From Mrakia gelida (taxonomy: Eukaryota; Basidiomycota; Tremellomycetes; Cystofilobasidiales; Mrakiaceae), in assembly GCA_024345305.1 (NCBI GenBank), contig BRON01000013.1, forward strand, positions 1,178,001 through 1,242,000: a stretch of DNA of 64,000 bases, in the 5' to 3' direction. The notes beneath the pieces are model-generated. The model saw only the letters and a list, made by a program, of their open reading frames with translations. It searched no databases and was not told where the DNA came from. Position 1 is the first letter of the stretch; every line of letters begins with the position of its first letter. Position numbers and translations under genes: made by a program. Shown one piece after another: positions 48,388 through 58,036 of the stretch.

Positions 48388-49775
48388 CTAAATCTCCAAT
48401 TCTACTATGTACGGCGAAGATCCCGCTGCCCTCCACCCCATCCGCTGCCGAGCCTCCGACTCCAGGGTAGCCTTATCCTCCGTCGACTCAACCACGAGGA
48501 TGGTAGGGTTCTCGCGAAGCGGATTCAACCCGTAGTGGCTACTGTTGAAATCCAGCCTCCGCAGTATTGCAGAAGGTAAGGGATAGCTGTGGAAGACGAG
48601 CGAGGAGACGTGGAAGCGGAAAGTGGGAAGATCCTTCGGTTCCGACTGAGAGGTTCCTGCGAGCTGGTAGAGTACTCCCAAACCGCAGATATCCACCACC
48701 GGCAGGCAACCACGCAGCTCGAAGGTCTTCAGCCGTTCGAACGCCGGGGCGTACTCGCCTACGACGAGGTCGGGCGAGTGGCTGTAGGGTCGACCTCGCA
48801 CCTCGAGCTCAAACCGAACTGGGTCGAGGAAGGGCATGATGCACTCCCAGAGATGCAGGAGGATGGAGGCGTGTGAGTACTGTAGGGTGATTCGAAGTGT
48901 GTCGGTGGGGATGAAGTCCTCGTATGGGTCTTTCCTGTAGAAGAAGAGGGGTATGGACTCGGGGACGATGTAGTCGGAGGGGAGGGACGCGAAGTTGAGG
49001 AAGAGGCTACGAGTTTGGGTGAAGGAGAGGAAATGATTGATTCGAGATGGATTGTGTTTCTGGTGAAATAGAGACGGTGTTAGGTGCGTTGCAGGCTGAT
49101 GGGTTGGGAAGACGGAGGAGGGATGGGAAGGAACTCACGAAGCTCCCGTCCTTGTCAGGCTCCCTGTCGCAGAACAGCTTCTCCAGCTGATCGACTCGCG
49201 TCACTTCGATCTCCTCATACAGCCGAGTCGAGGTCACTGCCAGAAGGTCGTACGAGACTCTCCCGAGGACGGCCAGGGTCGAGAGATCCGACTCTTGGAA
49301 GACGAGAAGGAGGACCTCCCAAGGGAATCGACGACGGAAGGGAATGATCTAGCGAAGAAGAGAGGTGATCAGCTTTTCTCGTTTTTGACAAAAGCGCAAA
49401 AAAGAGGAACATGTCTCACCTTCGTGAGTAGGATTTCGAGCGGAGAGAGAGCTTTGGGAGGTGGAGGAGGGCCTGAAGATAAGGAAGGGAGGAGGGAGGT
49501 TCAGTGTGAGCTCGAGCTTTCCTTCCTCCTCGTTCAACCTGCCATCCAGACACCAAAACGTTCGAGCGAGACTCACGAACGACGGGAAGTCCAGCGAGAG
49601 GTTTCGAAGGATCGACTCCAGCAGGGAATCGAGCCAACCAGGCTGCTTTGCTCGCCGCTGAGGGGGAGCGAGAAGGGGAGGACGAAAGGAAGGGACGTCA
49701 GCTTCGACCCGTTCTCCTCCTCTCCCTTGTGCTCCCAGACCGACTGAAGAGAAATATGAACGAACAGGGTGCCAT
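48388..49775 (-). CDS. F-box protein
   Basis: Likely substrate adaptor of an SCF ubiquitin ligase, or a lineage-specific F-box-like protein. Exons on the minus strand give LARFPAGVDPSKPLAGLPVV, PPPPKALSPLEILLTK, then the F-box itself near 49200-49350 (FPWEVLLLVFQESDLSTLAV, then RLYEEIEVTR), VDQLEKLFCDREPDKDGSF, and a long last exon with SLFLNFASLPSDYIVPESIP, LRITLQYSHASILLHLWECI, FERLKTFELRGCLPVVDICG and FHVSSLVFHSYPLPSAILRR, ending VELEI, TAG 48388-48390. The C-part has strand-like repeats that could be degenerate leucine-rich repeats. The start is tentative: ATG 49775 is the nearest ATG, but its phase into the next exon was not confirmed. Donor sites are GTGAGT-like. Confidence 0.65.
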
Positions 49776-50637
49776 CACAGGGTTGTCGAGAAGAGGATGA
49801 GGGTCGGGGAAGGCTCGGTTGCGGTGGAGGGACAGGGAGGGAAAGGAAGAGTTGGGGATGGAAGTCAAGAGGGGAGAGGAAGGGGCGAGCTCTAACGAAA
49901 CTGACTTCCGCCTTCTCGCCCTCGCTGCGCAGCCTCGCAGTCAAAATTTCCGGACCGCTCCTTTTCGAATCGTCTCCAACGACGCGCGAAGCTGTCTTTT
50001 GGCAGTCTAGTGTGCGGGTTTGGGCCTCCTGAGGTGCAGGCGAGGAGAGCCGACTTCCCTTTTCCCCACTCGCCTTTTCATGAGCTTCAGAGTGAGGCAG
50101 CTCGCAGGAGGCGAGGAGACTTGAGGCGTCTCGTTTGCTCTGGCCGTTGAGAAATCTCGCTGTTCGAGGGACGCCGCGTTCGCATACTTCGACAACGCCA
50201 CGCGTCGTCGCCTCTCTCTCTCTCTCGCTCTTTCTTTCTTCGAAGACAGTGCGGGCGAAGCTCGCTTCGTCTCGTCCTCCGCTCCTTGCAGCTAGCGCCC
50301 TGAAAAGGAGATGAAGGAAGGAAGAAAGGAAGAGCGGAACAGATCAAAAGATGAGCAAACAAAAGCGACGTTCAAACGCGCGATGTAAGCCTCCCCCATC
50401 CTGATATTTGTTTGGATCGACGGGCTCGCCGTACCCGATGGAATAAGAATGCTTTAAGATGTAGGAGAAGATATAGAGGGACATAGGGACCAGACGAAGG
50501 CATCTACAGCTTCGTTTGTCCCGAAGTTGCAGGTCCGTTCGACTGCTTTCGCCTTCATTCCCCAACAGGGGTCCTAGGGGTGCGTCGGCGATCGACGATC
50601 AGAAAATCACGTGACTCGCTTTTGGGACGCCTGTTTT
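49776..50637. other. Intergenic: upstream of F-box gene, low-content stretch
   Basis: About 860 bases. It includes the F-box gene promoter. A minus-strand frame at 50344-50565 (MSLYIFSYILKHSYSIGYG, then EPVDPNKYQDGGG) looks slightly protein-like but has no family match I know and no splice support. No other gene is supported. Confidence 0.35.
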
Positions 50638-50728
50638 GGAACTATGGCCGAGTTGGTTATGGCGTTAGACTCAAGATCCTTGTATTCTAATGACGAAAGT
50701 CGCTTGGGTTCGAATCCCAATGGTTTCA
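50638..50728 (+). tRNA. tRNA-Leu (anticodon CAA) with 9-base intron
   Basis: Acceptor arm 50638-50644 (GGAACTA) pairs with 50721-50727 (TGGTTTC) using two G-U pairs. D-arm is GCC/GGC. Anticodon stem TTAGA (50665-50669) pairs with TCTAA (50686-50690). The loop gives anticodon CAA at 50672-50674. The bases 50676-50684 do not fit the mature loop and read as a 9-base intron after position 37. A long variable arm (GAC GAAA GTC) marks a class II tRNA, as expected for Leu. The T-arm is TTGGG-TTCGAAT-CCCAA, discriminator A at 50728. A box (TGGCCGAGTTGG) and B box (GGTTCGAATCC) are intact. Confidence 0.88.
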
Positions 50729-50733
50729 TTTTT
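50729..50733 (+). terminator. RNA polymerase III terminator of tRNA-Leu
   Basis: Five consecutive T directly follow the tRNA 3' end, the usual Pol III stop signal. Confidence 0.75.
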
Positions 50734-51916
50734 GGCCTCCGCTAGTAGACATCTACTTACCAGTGAAAGAACCGTCGAAATCCGAGGTCTGGAATGTGTT
50801 TTAGCCCGAAACACGCGAATCGGAAGGTTTCCGTCGTTGTTTCACCCTTCATGGGGTGAAGAGGGTCGTTCTTGGGGTAGGGAAGGGGAGGTTGGGTACC
50901 TGAGAGAGGTGTGGTAAGTTTTCCTAACATCCGATGTGCTTTTTTGCTGTTGAAAACGAGGTTCGAAAAGAAGAGGTCGGAGGCTTGCGAAACCAGGTCA
51001 GCGATTTCTTCCTTCTCTTTCTTCCACGCTCGCTCGAGCGCTTCACTTGCCCTCTTCCTCCTTCTTCGTTCCTCTCTCTTCCCCTTCCAGAGACAAGGCA
51101 TCCCCACTCGGCAGTGTATCGTCTTCCTCTACTTATCTATCCTCCTTCGCTTCGAGAGAAGAAGCCCAGGAATCGAACCAAACCAGGTTTCTTCATCTCG
51201 CTTTCAGTTTCGACGCGTCGCTGCTCCTCGATGCAATCTTTCTTGTCTCTTCGCAGAGCCCTTGTTCCATCGAAACGGTCCATTCTCGTATGTCGCTCTC
51301 GGTCTCTGCTCTTCGGTCCGTCTGATTTGACTCGTTGTGAAACTTTGCGCTCGATTCGAATCGACGCTCAGAGACGAAAGCCCACCGAGTTCCTCTGTTA
51401 CCCTTCATTGTCCACTTGATCCAGATGACTTTTGTGATAAGCTACAGATGTGGCATACTCCTTTCCACTCGTATGAGATGTCTTCGTAGGTGTAAGAGCT
51501 CCGAAAAGCGAAGCAAGCGTTGACGCGTCGCGTTCACTCCTCGTCGTGCAGAGTGTTCTGTGCCCACTTCTCTCCTTCCTTCCTTTCACCTCGGTCAAAA
51601 GCAAGAGGAGGCTCTCGCTTCAGCTACGAGCCAGCAGGATAGAGCTCGAACCAGCTGTATCTAGAAACGAGAACGAACCAAAAGTCGAACGCGAACGAGA
51701 CCAAGGCGAGCGAAACGAAAGAAGAACCAAGAAGGAGTAGTGGGTACTCAGCAGATGCTAGGTCATCGTTCAGCAGGATGGCGTTGCCACTCGACGAGAT
51801 GAGAGGAAAGATCATAAAAAGTTCGTGAAATCAAAACCAGAGCGAAACAGAAACAGCCCTTTGACGACGAAGACCCCGCACCTCCTCCAGCCAACCCTCC
51901 TCCGACGGACCCCAGT
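50734..51916. other. Gene-poor stretch with intron-like signals
   Basis: About 1180 bases between the tRNA and NDUFS6. The plus strand shows splice-like signals (donor-like GTCAGCG near 50998, C/T run to CCAG near 51091; a second CAG near 51207) around a Ser-rich frame (GSVSSSSTYLSSFASREEAQ), and a 62-codon frame at 51231-51419 starts MQSFLSLRRALVPSKRS, which could be a mitochondrial presequence. Neither has a known domain. CGACGCGTCG lies at 51211-51220. It may be an untranslated spliced RNA or a small gene I cannot resolve. Confidence 0.3.
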
Positions 51917-52990
51917 CTAGTGAGCATGGTGATGGTTCGAGTCCTGCTCGAATCGAAGACCACTGTAAGAAGGAGATGCGAGAGGAGAAGAAGAGTCGTC
52001 AGCGAGGTTGAGGGAAGACGACGCGACAAGCAGGTTGAAATCGAACGAACCAGTATCCACAGCTGCGAGGACCTGGTTGATCGAGGTTGATAAAGACCTT
52101 AGGGTGTCCGAGAGCTCCTCCTCCTGCAATAGGACGAGGGAAGGAAGTTCAAATCAGCTCAATCTCGAGTCGAAGCTTGTCGAACGAGAAAGTTGTTTGG
52201 TTCCAAGCGAGGAGAGCCCTGAGTGGCGCGAGAAGCGTCGAGTGGCGGGTACTAGGCGAGCGGTACTACAGAGAGCTCTCCCGCCTTCAATCCGAGGCTT
52301 GAAGCGTACGGACGAGGAAGTGAGAGAGGGAGAAGCGCGCGACGATGGATGTCGATCTCGTCCGCGCGATAAATCTCCTTCTCTCGCCTCCATTGCTGAT
52401 TCCCAGAGCGCTTCAATCCCTCCCGTTTGACTCCTCAGAAACTGGTACACCCTCTGAAGACGAAAGAAAGAGAGAAGAGACTCACCTCCATCGCAAACTG
52501 CCTTCCTCCCTTGGACCATCAAGACGGGCTCCGCCGCGATCATCGCCATGGCACTGAAGGGCTGAGGTTGGTACTCGAGGATGGTCTGCTCGAATCGTGC
52601 GTTGCTGTAAGCCATCTGTCGAGGAACTTGACTCGCAGACCAACTGCTTCGGACGGAGAACGAGCGAGAAGAGAGGGAGGGAAGATCAGCTTCATCTCTC
52701 CTTCGTTCCCCACTCTCCTTCCTTCTTCGACCAACCCTCCTTCTTCTTCTCCATCCAAAGTCGAGAGGTCAAGGAACTCACGTCGAAGGCATGTTGGGAG
52801 ACTGAGCGAGAGCCGCTGGAGGTGATAGATTGTCGAGAGGAAGCAAGGAGTCGGAGACGGAGGGGGGGACGTTGGGTTGGACTTTGGGGACAGGAGGAGG
52901 AGGAGCGGCCGCTTGAGGGACTGGAACAGAGGAAGAGAGTCGAGCCAGGGAAGGGAGCCGAAGGGGAAGAAGGGAGAGGCGAGGGAGCAT
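51917..52990 (-). CDS. ndufs6: NADH:ubiquinone oxidoreductase 13 kDa subunit (NDUFS6)
   Basis: Zinc-binding accessory subunit of respiratory complex I in the mitochondrial inner membrane, needed for assembly. ATG 52990 starts an Arg/Leu/Ser-rich mitochondrial presequence (MLPRLSLLPLRLPSLARLSS) and a Pro/Ala linker. The next exon is MAYSNARFEQTILEYQPQP and ends GRKAVCDGG; the next gives GGALGHPKVFINLDQPGPRS and CGY; the last gives CGLRFEQDSNHHHAH with TAG at 51917-51919. The zinc ligands C...H...C..C (VCDGG, GHP, CGYC) are all present. Junction phases agree. Complex I is absent from Saccharomyces but normal in basidiomycetes. It lies head-to-head with COG3. Confidence 0.92.
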
Positions 52991-53338
52991 GGCGATGAGA
53001 TAACGAGATTGAAGGTGGATGGAAGGTGGGAGGGAGGGAACGAGGAGCCCTCGAAGCGAAGCGGGGGGAAGGAGGGGAGGGGGACGGCGCAGGCGAGAGG
53101 GAGGGTGGAAGAGATGAGCTTTCTGGGACGATAGAGAGCACTCTGAGAGGTGAATTCCTCGGGAGGACTTCGGTGATCAGTTGATCTATAACTTTGTCAG
53201 CAAAAAGTTTGAGGTCGGAGAAGAAAATATTGGCCGAAATCCCATCTGTCCGCGAGCAGCTCAAGCTCGCTTCCTCCTTCTCCCTCCTTCGCCTCTCAAC
53301 GTTCACCACAGTCCCATCCAGCTTTCTTTTCTCGCGGG
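52991..53338. promoter_or_regulatory. Divergent promoter region, NDUFS6 / COG3
   Basis: A compact 348-base region between two head-to-head starts. A G-rich purine tract lies at 53030-53110 on the plus strand. No specific factor site is claimed. Confidence 0.5.
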
Positions 53339-56300
53339 ATGACCACCACGACTCGACGGCCGGTATTATCGCTCACTCCAAGAGGAGTCTCGCTCGAGGA
53401 GTGGGAGTCCAAGGCTCCTTTGAAGGAGGAGGAGCTTCAGAGCGTCGGACGAGTCAAGGATGGATGTTTGGATCGAAGGTTACCGCCAAAGGTGAGTTCT
53501 CGCGCCGTCCTTGCCCGTCATCAGAGAAGAAGGATGTACTAGGGCCGCCTCAAAGCTGGCAGTAGAGGCAGAAAGTCGGAGGAGGAAGGGGACGGAGGTT
53601 GAGCTCAATCCAGCGGAACGATGAGCTCGCGTTTCCTTCCTTCTTCCTGGAGCTCATCGTTCCAGGATGACTCTAGAGTCCAAGCATGCGCATTTTGGAG
53701 AAGGCACGACGAGCCTACATGTTCATATGGGTATCGCAGAGCAAGTCAAGCTCTTGCATCGAGCCTCGATTGAGCTCGACCTCTCCTTCCTCCTCTCCTT
53801 CCCTCCCATCTCCTCGTCGAACAACATCACTGACCAATTCGCTTCTATCTGCAGTTCCTCTCACAGCTCGCCAACGGCCAAACTCCCTTCGGATCCCCAT
53901 CACGTCCTTCAACCCCGATAGGAGCTCGTTCTCGCAACCCTACAGCAACCCACGCCCCCAAAGACTCGACCTCCCTCCTCCTCCAAACTCTCCTTCGTTC
54001 CCCATCCGTTCCTCGATCCTTACCACCAACACGTCCATCCACACCACCACTACAATCTTCATCACTAGCGAACACCAGCACTACTCTCTCCATCTCCACT
54101 CCTCAACAGTTCTATGACTGGTTCAGTCTCCTCACCTCCTCTCTCGAACACGAGCAGGACGCTCTCTATCGCGACCATCTCGCCGAGATTGGGATGTACA
54201 GGGAGGCTTGCGACCGTCTGGTCGGAGAGTGCGAGGAGGCTGAGAGGGTGTGCAAGGAGATGGGAGAGGCGTTTGGATTCGTGGAGGAGAGGAGTAAGAG
54301 CTTGCAGGAGGCGTGTGAGGAGCTGTTGGAAGAGCAGGTGAGTCGAGCTCCTCTTTCTGCTTCGTTTGATCTGGAGGGAGGCCACCTCTCATCGAGGATG
54401 TAAGACGCTGATAATCTCATCTGTCTTTTGTAGAACCGTCTACTGGAAACTTCGGACAACCTCGCTCATCGACTCTCGTACTTCGCTTCTCTCGAGCCCG
54501 CCATCCGAACTCTCAACTCGCCAGGAGAGTCGCTCGTCACCAGCGCCGCCTTCATTCCCATGGTCGAGCGTATAGACGAGTGTCTCAGCTATCTCAAGGC
54601 CCATGTTCGTAGCACCTTCTCATCGCTCTTCGATTCTCATCTCCCGAAAGCTGACTCCGTACTTTCTTCTTTCGAACAGCGCGACTTCCGAGACGCCGAG
54701 CTCTACATCATCCGTTACCAGCAGTGCCAGACTCGAAGCATGACCCTCATCAAGATGTACTTCCTCACCCAGGTCAAGCTTCTCGGTCAGGACGTCGCGC
54801 GGAGAATGGCAGATCGCGTCAGTCTCGCCCGTCCCTCGTCCCTTCCACGCGTCTCCTTCTGACCTCTCCCGTTCTTCTCCTTCACAGAATCTCGCCGATG
54901 CAGCCCTTCATGCTCTTCTCTACACCAAACCCACCCTCCTCGCACCACCTCTTCGGTCCCTCATCCTCGAACTCGAACATCGTTCCTCGTCTACGAATCT
55001 CAGCGCCGCCGCGTATCGAGCTGGAGCTGGAGGAGCGGACGATCTCGCTCCTCTGCTCGGAGAGTGTCATTCTGCTTGGGTGGCGATGAGGCAGGCGATG
55101 CTTCAGGGAGTGGTGATGAGCGAGGTTGGAAGACTGAATCCTGCCAAGGCTCCGCTGGTCGAGTTGGTGAGCTCAAAGTTTGATTGCTCGTCGCGATCCT
55201 TTCGCGAAGGAGGAAGCTGATTCCGAGTTTCGTTCTTCGTCGACAGACGAGAGCTGGATGTGGATACCTCAAGCAGCTCTGCTCGGACGAGTTCAACCTC
55301 TACGGACAGTTCTTCTCGACAGGAGAGGATCGTCTACAGTTCGTCCCTCTTCCCGTTCGTTCAGACCGCGGTCTTGTTGTTCGTCGAACTGACTCCTTCT
55401 TTCCTGCATCCCGGCCAGCTCCTTCCTCGAGACCCTTTGCGACCATCTCTACGACTACCTCCGTCCTCGGATCCTCCACGAACCCTCCCTCACCGTCCTT
55501 TGCCAAGTCTGCACCGTTCTTCAAGCTCTCATGGTTCTCGACGCCGACGAGGACTCCTCCTCCGAAACCTCCAACTCCCCTCCGACCTCTCCTCTTCTCT
55601 CACCAACGACACACCTCACCCCTCCTTCGCCGTCTTCACAAGTCTCGCCAAGAACGTACTTCCAACGATCGATACTCGTCGAGGAAACGAACAGGAAGAA
55701 GAAGCTCGAGATCAAGGGACTTCTGGCGCCGGTGCTGCAGGACGCTCAGACGAGGCTGGTGTTCAGAGCTCAGGCGGTGTTGCAGAATGGTGTCGGAAGG
55801 TTCTCTGCTGCTGAGGGAGACCTGGACTACCCGGAAAAGCTGGAGAAGGGTGAGTTCGATTTCCCTGACGCGTCAAACTCCTCGACGATGAGCTGTCCAC
55901 CCTTTCAAACTGACCCTCTCGTCCATCTTTCTTCCTTTTCATAAGCTGTCGCCAACGCCAAGGTTCGAGCAGCTGCCAAGGTCGCCGACGCCGCGAGTCT
56001 TCGAGCTGGATCGACGGTGGATCTCGACAACGACTCAGCCATCACCTCGGAGGACGAGGAGAAACCAGAGGACGACGACGACGACGATGGAGCGCTCTTC
56101 CGACTCCCTTCCATCGAGGTTCAGGAGACTTGGTACCCGTCGTTACGGAAGACGCTCGGTGTCCTCGCGGAGCTGCACAACTTCATCGACGTTCGTCCGG
56201 TCTCCTCCTCGTTTCGTTTTCTCGAGCTCTTCCCTTTCGTCGAGCTGACCTCCACGTTGTCACTTCCTTGTTATAGGCTGCCATCTTCGAAGACGTCGCT

Positions 56301-57306
56301 CAGGAGGCCGTCACTCTGTGTCGACAGTCGCTCTTCTCCGCGTCCGAAGCCATCAGGATCAAGAAGGGAGAGGTCGACGGAGCTTTGTTCCTCGTTAGGC
56401 ATCTGTTGATCCTGAAGGAGATGCTCGGGAGTGTGGAGATGGTAAGAAGGGATATGGGAGGAGGGATGTTGGGAGTTACTGGTGAGTAGAATCTCGCAAC
56501 GCTTGCTCGATCTGTCGCGACTTCTCACCGCCGCTGACCTTTCCGTCTTCTTCGTCGCAGAGGCTTTCTCTGCCCTCCTCGCTTCGGCCCTCTCGTTCCT
56601 TCCGAACGCTCTCACCTTCGGATACGGAGTCTCGGCTGGACGAGGACTGAGGACGAACCAGCACATGGAGAACGCGAAGGTGGTGAGTCTCGAATCCTTC
56701 GTCCTACTCCTCGCGTCGAAACAGAGTCGTCTCCCGTCTCCTCGCGTCTGACCTTTCGCTTCCCTCTTCTGCAGGACCTCGATCGATCTCTCAAATCCTC
56801 CTGCGAAGACCTCATCACCTACGCGACTCTCGCCTCGACGGCCCCGACGCGCGCATTCCTCCTCCAAGCAACGTCCTACCTCTCCGGCTCCGCGCCTGGC
56901 TCGAGGGATCTCGCCGCTCAACCTTGGGCTACTCCCGAGAAGGTTCTGGAGGTACACGAGGAAGTGAGGAAGTCGGTTCGGAGGGAGTTGAAGCAGTGGT
57001 TGGGTCAGTTGAGGATGTATCTCGAGGATCGAAAGGCCGTCGAGGTGTTGATTCCTCCGACTCAGGTCAGTCCCTCGCCTCGTTCTCTCCTCGCCTCGAG
57101 TCGAGCTACCAAGCTGACTCTTCACTCTTCTCTTGATCTCGCAGTCCTCCATCGTCGACGCGTATCGACCCTTCCACGATCTCGTTCGAGCCGAGTACAA
57201 CTTCGCCGTCTCGGGAGTCGTCCTCTCTCCTCTCAAGATGTGGGATTTCCTCAGGACGGTCGTGCTGGAGGAGGAGGAGGAGTCGGATCTTTTGGAGCGA
57301 GTTTGA
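53339..57306 (+). CDS. cog3: Conserved oligomeric Golgi complex subunit 3 (COG3/Sec34)
   Basis: Subunit of the COG tethering complex that holds retrograde vesicles at the Golgi. Exon 1 codes MTTTTRRPVLSLTPRGVSLE and EWESKAPL. After a Ser/Pro/Thr-rich variable part come the conserved helical rods: FYDWFSLLTSSLEHEQDALY, HLAEIGMYREACDRLV, ETSDNLAHRLSYFASLEPAI, RDFRDAELYIIRYQQCQTRS, MTLIKMYFLTQVKLLGQDVA, ECHSAWVAMRQAMLQGV, TRAGCGYLKQLCSDEFNLYG, YDYLRPRILHEPSLTVLCQV, TWYPSLRKTLGVLAELHNFI, and KSVRRELKQWLGQLRMYLED. An acidic insert (EEKPEDDDDDDG) lies at about 56040-56095. It ends SDLLERV, TGA 57304-57306. About fifteen short introns. The motif series matches Sec34 well, so the identity is firm. 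Confidence 0.92.
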
Positions 57307-58036
57307 GCAGGTTTCTGAGCTATAGACTTTGTTCGATTAATGAGCAAACACGTATCAGCTGCGGTCTCTCAACGAAACGCGATGGGGGAGGAGGAAAGAG
57401 AAGGGAGGAGAGGGAGGAGCCGCCCGGTGACTTCGAACCGACGACCCCTTCTCTTCTGTCCCCAACCGTCAACGTTCGTCTTTTTTCGGGAAAAGGATCT
57501 CGCTCACCCTTCGACGTATCGAGAGAGGTTAGTATCCTAACCATCTTGAAGGCTCTAGAGAAGAAGGGGAGGTCGAGGCGAGACCAACCTTGCTGAGGAT
57601 GGGTTGGGGAGGAAGGAGCCAGAGGAAGTGGGGCGATGTTGTCGAGCTCATCGAGATCGTTTAAACTCAACTTTTCTGACTCTTCCTTCTTGCCTTCCCC
57701 TTAACAGCTCTCCCAGGAAGCCTATACCCTCGAAATCTGGACCTTTCCTCTTTCGACTCGACTTGTGGAACGACGAAACGGCCGTTCTCGTCAGCTCGCC
57801 TTCTCCGCCCTCCTCCTCCTTCTTTCAACCTCCTCCCTCTTCAAGACCAACACATCTCTTGGTCTCTCTTCTCCGCACACGGTAAGCTCATCTATACTGG
57901 AACCCTGTGCTCGAGACTCAGACTCGAGAAGCTCATGAAACTCTCTTCTCCGTGGACGTCTCCCCAACAGGCCCCCGAAGCTCAACCTCACCTCTCCCTC
58001 CCCTCCTCGACAGCTCCTCTCTCAGCTCTCCAGAAG
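57307..58036. other. Intergenic: 3' flank of COG3 and upstream of NEM1
   Basis: About 730 bases. Near 57668-57710 and 57876-57970 there are intron-like signals (TCTGAC then a C/T run to AACAG; GTAAGC donor), so NEM1 may have spliced 5' untranslated exons. A T-arm-like TTCGAA hairpin near 57420-57450 was checked as a tRNA and rejected. An in-frame ATG at 57935 could extend NEM1 by 34 codons. Confidence 0.4.

Noticed and set aside
57410..57560. tRNA-like GGTTCGAA T-arm and a GGTTAGGAT D-loop-like segment on the minus strand
   Set aside because: The T-stem has two mismatches, the acceptor halves do not pair, and the variable region would be far too long for a class I tRNA.
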